From Vitrella brassicaformis (Eukaryota > Sar > Vitrellaceae): a DNA stretch of 25,464 bases. Of this stretch, positions 8,916 to 17,794 are shown in pieces. A program made the translations under genes and the position numbers. The stretch spans positions 1-25,464 of the forward strand of contig CDMY01000724.1 in assembly GCA_001179505.1 (NCBI GenBank), written 5' to 3'. Every line of letters starts with the position of its first letter. Position 1 is the stretch's first letter. The notes below the pieces were generated by a model, which saw only the letters and a list, made by a program, of their open reading frames with translations, was not told the origin of the DNA and searched no databases.

Positions 8916-9558
8916 CATTGCCGATCGCGGGAGGCTTCTTCCCATTGCAAGTGCGTCAAGGGGTGGCTGGCGTGTCCACTGAAGCACTCAATATGCGCGG
9001 GGTTTGCGAATTTTGTGTGTGCGCGTGTCAGCAGCACACGGCAGACACACCCACACATTCGTGGAATGCGTGCAGTAGATAGGCTGGAAGTCTGACGACA
9101 ACTCGCACGTTCAGATTATCATCGATTCAATCCGTAATGTCCCGACAATATCCCTCCTCAATAAGGGTGGGGGCGCAGCTGGTGGTAGACACGCAGTCAC
9201 AAGGGTGGTGGGTGACTCACACATTCATCCAGCGAACACGCATCGATTTATTTCCTTGTGCGCATCTCCAGTATGGATGATAACCAAATGTGTATACAGC
9301 ACAGCTCGCCGTTCGTTTGTTGCGGTCTCTCTCATTTGTGTGTATTGTGTGTTTGCATGCCCCCCCCATGTCTCTCTTGTCTGTCAGCAAGCTGCAAAAT
9401 CGCCACAGTATTCAACACGACAGACCAGGCTCTATCGACTACGACAAAGAACGGCCTATGTCCCCCCACCCCCCATCCATCCCATCTTGCGCAGCGAAGA
9501 CACAGACAGACACCAGTGAGTGCTGTCTTGATGGCCTTAAATCTAGCTCTAGCTCTAG
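8483..9558. other. Upstream region of CSN3 / 3' flank of the GMC gene
   Basis: The missing N-terminal CSN3 exons should lie here, but no segment reads as the family N-terminus. The left part is the inverted-repeat copy described separately, with a CAGA tetranucleotide run at about 8774-8793. The stretch 8916-9535 has only short open frames without domains. A CTAG-rich string (TCTAGCTCTAGCTCTAGCTAG) abuts the GMC stop codon. Confidence 0.4.
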
Positions 9559-12500
9559 CTAGAGTTCCCGGTGGTGGACGCCTGTATGTTTCTTCTCACG
9601 TCTCCGGCGCAGGCCTGCATATCTGCCGAGCATCAGCACGGTCGCCTGCACGTTCAGCCGGGTCACCTGCATTTTTGGAGAACAGGGGAAGGTGTGAGTT
9701 AGCGCTCGTGCGTGGCATCCACTCGTCGGTTGGCCGACCGGCCCGCCTACCTGCGGGAGGACCGACGCGTCGCATATGGAGAGGGAATCGATGCCGTAGA
9801 CGCGGAAGTCGGAGTCCACCACAGTGCCCATCGCCGCCGAACCCACCCAATGCCAGACCCCTGTTCCTGCGGACTTGACGAACTTTCCCAATTCCTCCGC
9901 ATCCCACAAATCTGGTGGCACACACAAATCCACCCAACACACACACACACATGGCTGCCTCGGTGGCTCGCTGACCTGCTGGCAGTGGGGGCACCACTGC
10001 AAAGCGTCTTGCTGCTTCAAACTGGGCCGCCATACAATCATGCCCATGATTATCCTTCGCGCACACGTCATCTCGCCACGACCCCATGTCGTCCTCCTGA
10101 AGACAGGCAGACACACAGACACAGAGGCCAACAGGGAGAGACCGTTTCATGTTGATGGCCTTTCCGGGGTGGCGTACTTGTAGTGAGCGTGCCGGTGCGG
10201 TGGATCCCTTGGCCATCTCGACTTGCTCGGTCAGCCACTTGGCGACATCGGACTCTGCCCCCAGCCACCGAGAGGCCGCCTCCCCCTCCTCTCTCTGTTT
10301 CGCCTCCATCTCCATCTCCAGCCGTCTTTGGTGCACGAAATTCTCATACTGCTGTCTGTCTGGGCCAGCGGCTTCTTCGTATGAGGCCTTCAGGTGGCGG
10401 ATGCCGGCAAGGGGACGTGTTGCGATGAGGATCATGTCCAGCAGGTGGGTGAAGATCGTCCCGGGGCAGTTGAAAATGTTTTTTTCCTGCAAGACGCCGT
10501 CAAACTCGCCGCTGCCCACCATCTGCAGGCAGCAGACAGGCCGTCATGAACGCATCGTTGCTGTGCTGTGCTCGTCCATTCCACCCACCCGTATGGATGT
10601 AGTGAGTCCCATGACGGCACTGTGGATGTCAAGCCCTTCATGGTCACCGAAATAGTTGCCGAAGACGATCGGCGCGCCCCACTCATTCACCGTGACGTGG
10701 CCCCTCGACTTGGGCACCGGCGGGAAAGACATAAACCCTACCACCTTCCTGCATTCATGGCGTTGCATGCGTGCGCCCGTCTCTTTGTGTGGACTAACTT
10801 ACTTCAAGCAATCGAAGACCGGCCTGAGAGGGAGACACAGGAGGCTGTCCTGGTTGGAATTGCACGCCGACACCACCGACACGAGCAAGTCCGTCTCGCT
10901 GCAGCAAGACAGACAGACAAACACCAAGCCACAGACATCACATCAATCACATCCGAGCACTTGTGGGCGTGACACTCATGCGTACGTACGGTGTGGTGCG
11001 GAGTGCAGTGGGAAGGAATGCTCGAGTGGCCAGGAACAGACCAAGCGCAGAGAAGCCTGATCCCTCCTCGGAGTTGACGTACATGCAGTCCATGCTCACG
11101 TCGCCAATGCTGCACAGACACGGGCACACACACCAGGTCCATTGTTTCCAGCACTCCACTCCACTCCATCGCTACGTTGTCTCACCGACCCACCCAAAGT
11201 CGGTTGGACAGTCTACGCCCATCTTCTCGAAGCCTGTGTAGGTGCCCAGTGTCACGTTCTGATACTGATACTCTTTGTCTTCAGGAATTGTGTCATGCTC
11301 AAGGAAGACCATCAGCGGCGTGAAGAAGCGGTCGTGCAGGTTGCTCCCCAGCTGCGGTATGTCCATCACCACCTCGCCACCCTTGTTGGCCATCACCTTG
11401 CTGACCACCTCGAAAGGGCCGACACCACTGTTCATCAACAAGACGGGTGTCATGATCGCTCCAGTCGACAGGAAGATCTCCCCGCCGGGGTTAATGCACG
11501 CACGCTTGACGTCATGATGGTCTTGGGGCCATCCTTGCTTGAGAACCCCGCACGATTCCCATAGGAGTCGATGGACTCTGGAGGTCCTGGTGAGTCGACG
11601 TACTCAATACATGTGGCACGAGGCTGCTCGCCACTGGTGTCAAACTCGATGCGCAGGACGGTCTTGCGCAGCATGACCTCCAGGGAGGCGGGGGTGCCGG
11701 GCGGGTCAGCGAGGGGGCCCTTGAGCAGCACGTCGGCACCGAAGCGCTTCCGATAGGGGGACAGGACGCCTCCGTCGTCCTCGAAGCGGGAGTAGGTGCG
11801 GAATGAGCCGACAGTGATGTAGGGGGACGGATCGGTGACGGGGTTGAAGCCCACGGCCTCCTGCGCCTTTCTGGCCGCGGAGCTGTATGGCTCACTCTTG
11901 CCCATTGGCTGAGACGTCTGATCGAATACCCACCTGTACGACTGACATAGCAAAGGACACACACACACGGAGAGAGAGAGAGAGAGAGAGAGAGAATGCC
12001 CGACAGACCCTCACGGCTGCCTCACGCCTCGTGGTGTGTGTGGTTCCTTGCCACCTCGTCCACAAGACGCTGATCGAAATGTGCGCCAATTCATGTTCCA
12101 GGTAGTCAAAGTACTCGGCCACCTCGGCTATCTGCAGACCGGCTGTGAGAGCCGTCCCGCCCGAGAGGACATTGCCCACGTGTGTGATGGTCCTGTCGAT
12201 GGTGCGGATCTGCTGAGCGAGGTCCGGGTTGTTCAGCCCCGGCCCCCACCCCCACGGTGTGAGCGCCTCGGGGTGCTCCTCGAGTTTGCCGCCCCTCTCG
12301 ATCAGCAGGACGTGGTAGCCATCCTCAGCCAGAGTGAAGGCCAGGGGACACCCCGCAGCACCGCCTCCCACCTGACCAACTCACGCACGCAAGAAGAGCA
12401 TCATGCATTTCATCATTTCTTTGTCTTTGTCTGTGGAGGCCGTGTCTTTGTTCGCACCACAATGTAGTCGAAGTATGCGGCGCCCTTTCCACCGATCTGG

Positions 12501-12720
12501 GGCTCGTGAAGGAAAGAGCCCTGGCAGCACACAGATGGGAAACGGGGCAGCGAGGGAGATAGTCATGCTTGTGGTGTGCCACCCATCGTGCCATCGGTTC
12601 CCTGACCCCGTTCCTGTCCGCGCAGCAGATGTGCCCACATAACATGAGAGAAACCATGACGAAAAACCTCCAACCAGCCCGTGTCGGCAAGAAAGCAGCG
12701 TGCTGCCGAGCCGACGACAT
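9559..12720 (-). CDS. GMC oxidoreductase, HOTHEAD-like FAD-dependent alcohol dehydrogenase
   Basis: Members of this family oxidise alcohols with FAD; plant HOTHEAD is linked to omega-hydroxy fatty acids. Exons: 12720-12607, 12520-12458, 12371-12055, 11941-11194, 11109-10990, 10898-10803, 10748-10589, 10522-10178, 10096-9976, 9911-9751, 9666-9559. They give about 784 aa if two apparent one-base gaps are allowed. Residues 17-34 (WRFFVMVSLMLCGHICCA) form an ER signal or anchor. YIV|VGGGAAGCPLAF with LLIERGG is the FAD-binding Rossmann motif. EIFLSTGAIMTPVLLMNSG is the second GMC signature. GVWHWVGSAAMGTVVDSDFR and SICDASVLP form the C-terminal block with the catalytic His. An insert rich in Glu/Ala (about 9976-10400) makes it longer than usual. 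An in-frame ATG at 12756 is an alternative start. The exon ends at 10178 and 12055 have alternatives (10133; 12069). Confidence 0.9.
11970..11995. repeat. (AG)n microsatellite in a GMC intron
   Basis: A 26-bp AG run (CT on the sense strand) lies in the intron 11942-12054. It is flanked by ACACACAC on its left, so the sense-strand intron has a CA-rich donor side and a TG-rich acceptor side, as in CSN3. Confidence 0.85.
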
Positions 12721-12756
12721 GACGGACGGACGACCGCCTTTTGACGGATGAGGCAT

Positions 12757-12986
12757 CGGGGCTGTGAGTGAGGATATCGTCGTGTTCTGGTGAACGGAGA
12801 AGGATTTACGACCGTTTCGCGAGCTGAATGGCAAAAGATCTACACTACTTCAACGAGCGTCGGCTGGTGTGTTCCCGTGTCTGTCTCTGTCTATCTTTCT
12901 GTCTGCCATGCGTCCTTCATTCTCACGTCGGGTCTCCTTCCATCCATATGTCCGCAGCGCACACAAAAGAGCTTACGCACCCCCCC
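12757..12986. other. Region left of the assembly gap
   Basis: This is the presumed promoter and 5' leader of the GMC gene on the - strand. No coding segment is recognised. It ends in six C bases that run into the gap. Confidence 0.4.
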
Positions 12987-13286
12987 NNNNNNNNNNNNNN
13001 NNNNNNNNNNNNNNNNNNNNNNNNNNNNNNNNNNNNNNNNNNNNNNNNNNNNNNNNNNNNNNNNNNNNNNNNNNNNNNNNNNNNNNNNNNNNNNNNNNNN
13101 NNNNNNNNNNNNNNNNNNNNNNNNNNNNNNNNNNNNNNNNNNNNNNNNNNNNNNNNNNNNNNNNNNNNNNNNNNNNNNNNNNNNNNNNNNNNNNNNNNNN
13201 NNNNNNNNNNNNNNNNNNNNNNNNNNNNNNNNNNNNNNNNNNNNNNNNNNNNNNNNNNNNNNNNNNNNNNNNNNNNNNNNNNNNNN
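12987..13286. other. Assembly gap of exactly 300 N
   Basis: The gap is 300 N. It is preceded by 6 C and followed by 22 C (13287-13308), then ACACACAC. The round length suggests a placeholder or scaffolding estimate. The flanks show that the missing sequence includes a long C homopolymer. Open frames that appear to cross it are artefacts. Confidence 0.97.
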
Positions 13287-13308
13287 CCCCCCCCCCCCCC
13301 CCCCCCCC
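13287..13308. repeat. Poly-C homopolymer at the gap edge
   Basis: Twenty-two consecutive C bases follow the gap and continue into a short AC repeat. Such a tract could fold into an i-motif, or a G-quadruplex on the other strand, and commonly stops sequencing reads. Confidence 0.9.
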
Positions 13309-13673
13309 ACACACACAGGTACGTCCTTGATTCGCATCATATCAACACACCACAGCACAGCACGACATAGCATGGCACAGCATCGCCAGAATCGTCCTAC
13401 TACACCATCCACCACGGCACATATGTACTTGCAGAGGGATGATATGAGCAGCTACGAAAAAGGGAATGCATCGCCTCCCGACCTCCCTAGTCATTGGACG
13501 CCCAGATTCGTTAAGAGACTCCTGCATCTCGCCGTGAAATGCAATCGATGGCGAGAAGGGTCTCAACCCGCCACCATCGCATTCCCACGCCACGACACAC
13601 CGACACAAGGCGATGAGGAAACCGCAAGCGCACACGTCACCAAGCAACCAGCTAGGTAGCCAGCCCACATATC
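13309..13673. other. Intergenic region right of the gap
   Basis: No gene is recognised. Both strands stay open over long stretches but without domains. It contains short CACAGCACAGCA-type repeats and is the 3' flank of the phosphatase-like fragment on the - strand. Confidence 0.4.
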
Positions 13674-14484
13674 TCACGAGAAGAAAGTGCGCTTCATGTC
13701 TGTGGTACCATCTCCTCTCGGGCGCACAAAACCGACAAGGCAAGAGCCCCAACGGGTGCACGTTTTCCCGGCCAGGCGCGACTTGTACACCTCCAGTATC
13801 GTCGACAGGTGACACTTGCTGCACACACGCATACAAACCCACAAATGTACTGCTGATCCCATGTGTGTGTGGCGTGGAGGACTGCGCGTACGTGTCTTTG
13901 CATGCGTTTGGGGTCGCCTCCACGTTGTGGCTTTACGGTCTGCATCAGCAGGGGGTTGTCCTTGCCTGCTCACAGCAACACGCGTACAGCCAAACAAAAG
14001 ACCAACAAACGATCCACACCACACCCACACCACACCACACGTCTGTTCGCACCGCACCGCCCACCAATGCTCCTCTCCTTCTCGCCTCGCTCCTGCGTCG
14101 GCCACCAAATGAACGTCTTAATATGAGGCTGCACACACACACACACACAGGCGTGAAGGCACCGCACCCATGGTACCTTCAACAAGTGTATGTGTGTGTG
14201 CTGACCTCGGTATCTCCCTCGTCTTTGTGGAGTTCCCAGACGATGGTTGATGCGGTGGGCAGGTAGCCCTTGCGGACGTCGGTGAGGGCGATGGGGTAGT
14301 CGATACATGGGCACCGCATACAGCAGCTCGCGGTGCGCCAGGAAATACACTAACTGCAGTGCACCAATCACACACGAGGTGTTTGTGGGTGCACTGTGTT
14401 GTGTGTATGGCCGACGGCAGACCTTTTGGCTATCGCCCGTAGAGCGGGCGTCTCGAAGAACCACCCCATCAGGTAGTCAAACGC
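13674..14484 (-). pseudogene. C-terminal part of a possible histidine-acid-phosphatase-like protein, truncated and frame-broken
   Basis: Five exons are inferred on the - strand: 14484-14416 (or ending 14423), 14353-14206, 14128-14065, 13965-13892 and 13814-13674. The pieces resemble the C-terminal half of histidine acid phosphatases. LVYFLAHRELLYAV sits where the family has its SAHDTTL catalytic motif. YLPTASTIVWELHKDEGD matches the PPYAS..VFEL segment, and CHLSTILEVYKSRL matches the Cys-containing CPL..F region. The catalytic Asp after His is replaced by Arg. The N-terminal RHGxRxP half was not found upstream, where a dispersed repeat starts within 100 bp. The 14353-14206 exon needs a one-base frame change near 14301-14310 to join LLYAVPMY to DYPIALTDVRKG. 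A decayed gene is the simplest reading, but missed exons or sequence error are possible. Family membership is tentative. Confidence 0.42.
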
Positions 14485-14827
14485 CTGAAGACACAGACAT
14501 GCAGACCAAGCAGCAGCGGTTTCAGGAAGCACCCTAGGCTCTGCTAATTAGGGTGAGCTTCTGTGAAACGGAAAGATGGGATTCCTTTCCTTTTCTCCCT
14601 TTCTCCCCTCCCCCTCCCCCTCCCTCGCACCTTTCGCTCACATGTGCGTCGACAGGTGCGCCCTGCAGCCATTGAGAGCCTGGCGTACACTGACGCCATT
14701 GATCTTCCTGTGCCACATCGTATCACCACACACGAGGTTCACACAGATCATTTTGCTGTGTGTGACACACACATCGAGAGGCATTGTTGTTTGCTTCACA
14801 TACCTTATCTCAAACTATCATCTTTTG
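14485..14827. other. Intergenic region containing a dispersed-repeat copy
   Basis: No gene is supported. Most of this stretch is the left copy of the repeat at 14549-14691. To its left lies CACCCTAGG...TAATTAGGGTG (14530-14555), an inverted telomere-like motif pair. Confidence 0.5.
14549..14691. repeat. Dispersed direct repeat, left copy
   Basis: It begins with a 27-nt block (14549-14575, TAGGGTGAGCTTCTG...) identical to 15982-16008. A variable pyrimidine-rich tract of about 65 nt follows, then a 52-nt block (14640-14691, starting ACATGTGCGTCGACAGG) identical to 16056-16107. Conserved ends with a variable centre suggest a family of short elements or a shared regulatory cassette. Confidence 0.85.
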
Positions 14828-15796
14828 TTATGGCTGGTGGTGGTGGTGGTGGTTGTCGTTCTGCTCGTCATCGTCTGGTCCGTCGTCTTGCAGCACCGCC
14901 GCAGTGCTGTCCGTCTCGCCCTTGTGGTGGTGCCTCTCGCTGGCCCGCCTGTCGGCGGCAGAGGGCGACGCATCCTGCTCTGTGGACGGCGCAGGGCCCG
15001 GTGCGGGTGTGGATGCCGACTCCTTCTTGTCGTCCTGCTGTGTGTGCGGGGTGCCGTCGTCCTTGGTGGTGTTGTTGTCTGTGGTGAGTTGCGGTGCGTG
15101 TGCCTCAGTGTCCTGGTTGTTGTCGTCTTCTTCCCTGGGAGCGGGGGGAGGGGGCTCGGTGACGGGTGGGGAGATGTCCCACTTGGTCTGGGAGGCCGCA
15201 AGGGGGGTCAGCAGCTCGGCCACCGACGCACTGCCCTCCTCTTGCTGCTTCTCCTTGCGGATCGTGAACGACACACCAGTGTAATCCTCAACTGAGAGTT
15301 GAGACACAACCACACACACAGGCAGACAGACAGACAGACAGACATGGACAAATGCGTGGGTGCCTTCGTGTTTTGCCTCATGTGTCTGTCTGTCTGTTTG
15401 TGTGTGTGGCTACTCACCCCAGTAGTACCACTGCGTTTCCGCCCTGAGTTTGTAGAATTTCTCGCCGGGCTCGGCGTACCGCGGCGCGTGCTGGGGCGTG
15501 TCCGCTTCCATGAATACGCGCTTGGCCACACAGTGCGTCGGCTGGTGCTGATATGTGAGATCAGATCACACAAACCCAACCGACAGAGAACACAATGGAT
15601 GTCCATGCCATGCAGTCTGCAGGGTGGCCAGGCAGCCCGAGGTCTGATCAGATCTGATCTGCCTTCCTCTTCCTCCCTCCCTCCCTGCCGCCTGTCTGTC
15701 TGTCTGTCTGTCTGCTTCCCCTCCCTCGGCGCCCCGCCTCTGTTTGCTCACCGGCTGGTACACCTTGAGTTCGCCGTTGGAGAATCCCCACGTCAT
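14828..15796 (-). CDS. Unrecognised protein with low-complexity acidic/Pro-rich tail ending in poly-His
   Basis: Three exons (15796-15752, 15547-15418, 15291-14828) join in phase to give 212 residues. The N-terminal ~75 residues are compact and look folded (MTWGFSNGELKVYQP, then KFYKLRAETQWYYWG, then VEDYTGVSFTIRKE), with many aromatic residues. The remaining ~135 residues are low-complexity, rich in Pro, Asp, Thr, Gln and Ser, ending NDNHHHHHQP. The splice sites are canonical (CCG|GTGAGC, TGG G|GTGAGT, acceptors ATATCAG and CTCTCAG). The start is the first ATG; the frame is open upstream, where a short additional exon (reading VLVVSCEPAAA) could exist. I do not recognise the family. The gene lies between two direct repeats. 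Confidence 0.55.
15690..15714. repeat. (TCTG)n tetranucleotide repeat in an intron
   Basis: Five to six TCTG units lie in the first intron of the unrecognised gene (15548-15751). The complementary CAGA run lies in its second intron at about 15322-15343. Confidence 0.8.
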
Positions 15797-16315
15797 GGCT
15801 GCCGCCGGCTCACACGACACAACCAACACGCCGCTGTCCACACAAACGCCACGCTATGCTACGCTCGCTGCTCTACAGTACGCTGCTGGCTACAGAAAAC
15901 CCGACACGGGAGCGGCGGACAGGTAGGGCCGCCACAGACGCTCACTCACAGAGGAACCCAAAGCGGGTTTTGGAATTTTGCTAGGGTGAGCTTCTGTGAA
16001 ACGGAAAGGATAGGACTTTCTCCCCTCCCTTTCCCCTCCCTTTCTCCCTTTCTCGACATGTGCGTCGACAGGTGCGCCCTGCAGCCATTGAGAGCCTGGC
16101 GTACACTCCCCCCGACCTTCCTGTGTGTCTTCAGGGATGCTCTTCGCAGACACGCGACAGGCAGTTCTTTGCCGTGTGACTGCCTCGGCACGCCGTCACA
16201 CGCTTCTGCCTTCCCCCCTTCCAAGGACAAGAGCTCGGCACAGGTCGTGGCAAACAGGGTCCTCTCACAACCCAAGAGGCACCCCTGGCGGCCCGGTGGT
16301 GTGCTTGGTCTGGTG
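15797..16315. other. Intergenic region with second repeat copy; upstream of the lipase gene
   Basis: This divergent region separates the unrecognised gene (-) from the lipase gene (+). It carries the right copy of the dispersed repeat (15982-16107). One + strand frame is open from far upstream into the lipase exon, but without an ATG before 16316, so an unrecognised 5' exon is possible. Confidence 0.45.
15982..16107. repeat. Dispersed direct repeat, right copy
   Basis: Same orientation as 14549-14691. The two conserved blocks (27 and 52 nt) are identical between copies. The pyrimidine tract between them differs in length and sequence. The left flanks also share CTAGGG/TTAGGG-like bases. Confidence 0.85.
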
Positions 16316-16342
16316 ATGCGTGCTGGTGTGCTTGGTCTGGTG
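16298..16342 (+). repeat. 18-bp direct repeat around the lipase start
   Basis: GGTGTGCTTGGTCTGGTG occurs at 16298-16315 and again at 16325-16342, on either side of the proposed ATG. In the open frame it encodes VLGLV twice, doubling the hydrophobic segment if translation starts upstream. Confidence 0.85.
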
Positions 16343-17794
16343 CTGATGGTGGCCTACGAGGACTGTCTGCATCAAGTCATGACGACACAGCAGACGTGGA
16401 CGTGCCCAGACCGGCCTGCCGACCATGTCATATTCCTCGCACATGGCTGGATCAGCCAACCAGTCGGCATGGATGGTACACACCAACACCAAGACACCCT
16501 CACACACGCCCACATCTATAGCTGAGCTTCGTGCGGACGTCTGTCGCTGTCTGTCTGTTTTGTGTGTCAGTGATTGCGATGGAGATCTCTGATCGCGCCC
16601 GGAGCCTTTACCCGACGGGCAACGGCAACAGCACTGACGCTGGCGGCCCATGTGTCTTGATCCACAAGCTCCACGCCAACTGGGGCATGGTTAGAAGCTG
16701 GTTTACAACGGCCGACGGCATTGACTCCGGTGGACGGCGAATCGCCTCCGTAATCGGCACTCACCAAAGGAAAACGCGACACACGGATTGGAATCTTCTT
16801 GTGACTCTCTCTTGGCGTTTCCCTTTGTCGCAGGAGATGCGTCAGGTGATTGCGTCGCACCCATCGCTCCGGAAGATGTCGGTGGTGGCTCACTCGATGG
16901 GCGGGGTCTATGCGCGCTATGCTCTCGGCACCCTTCTCATGCAAGATGGCCACCGCGAGAAAGCCGAAGGCGGGTCCCTGATTGCCGGCCTCAGGCCAGT
17001 CAACTTCGTGACATTGGGCACCCCTCACGCTGGCGTCGATGGCCAGTTCATCCCCGTCATGGAGGAGCTGGGCGCCCTCCTGTTTCTCGTGGACCTGCCC
17101 TTTGCCCTCGGCGACGTGCTGCGGCGTGTGCTTCCTCTCGGCACCAACTACGGCCGCACCTTCGTGCAGCTCTTTCTGAGGGACGGAGGCGAGTTCTTCG
17201 ACCGCATCTCTGACCCAAACGGGCCGTTCTTTCGAGCTCTGGCAAGGTTCCAGGCGCGAAACGCCATCGCTGCTGCAGAGGTGAGTGAGAACACAACCAT
17301 TCATCGACCGGTCCCCACGACCCATGCCTGAGATTCCTGTTGGTATCCGTTTTCGCCGCCTTACTTTGTTGCAGCATGACTACCTTGTGCCGTGCGCGTC
17401 ATCGACCGTGCTGACGTCGTGTCCGTTTGAGTACAAGCACCTCGAGGACGCTGACTACCCCCACGTGATCGCGACCTACGCCACCATAGCCGATCCATCG
17501 CGAATGGCGCACCCCTCCCACCCTCCACCCCCCGAAGTCCACGAGTGCCCGGCCGTCCAGCAGCTGGGCCACGGCAAAGGCCTCTACCACCGCTCCACAC
17601 TCGAGCACACGTTCGTGACCCGGCTGGCAGCTCTCGAGTGGACGCACACCATTGTGCGGTACCGGGGTTTTGCCAAGCTGTTCGCCCACCACCTGCTTAT
17701 ATACGACCAATCTACAATCTTCCCTACGCTTGAGGTCGTAGGCGGCAAGTACCACGAGGTCCCCAAGTATGCCGCCGAGCAACTCGTCTTCTGA
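16316..17794 (+). CDS. DUF676 / ROG1-type lipase (alpha/beta hydrolase)
   Basis: Proteins of this family are serine lipases/esterases acting on membrane or neutral lipids. Exons 16316-16475, 16571-16749, 16834-17280 and 17375-17794 give 401 aa. HVIFLAHGW (HG at residues 43-44) supplies the oxyanion region. FTTADGIDSGGRRIAS matches the GIDxxGxR block of plant members. VVAHSMGGVYARYALG carries the nucleophile Ser134. PVNFVTLGTPHAGV and GRTFVQLFL are typical of DUF676, and HDYLVPCASS (Asp264) is the conserved block after the last intron, with the acid residue. The first residues (MRAGVLGLVLMVAY) are hydrophobic, suggesting a signal or membrane anchor. The start sits at the second half of an 18-bp duplication, and the frame is open upstream, so a longer N-terminus is possible. 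The 84-nt intron 16750-16833 is frame-neutral and stop-free. Confidence 0.88.

Noticed and set aside
12790-13659. Open frames spanning the 300-N gap
   Set aside because: They exist only because N codons are not stops.
7719-14353. Programmed ribosomal frameshifting as the explanation for the frame breaks
   Set aside because: The required shifts are not all in the same direction, no shared slippery heptamer or downstream structure is visible, and three of the four breaks coincide with short homopolymers, which fits sequence error better.
15299-16525. 408-codon + strand open frame
   Set aside because: Only its last part (from 16316) belongs to the lipase first exon. The rest runs antisense to the unrecognised gene and through repeats, without an ATG near a plausible start.
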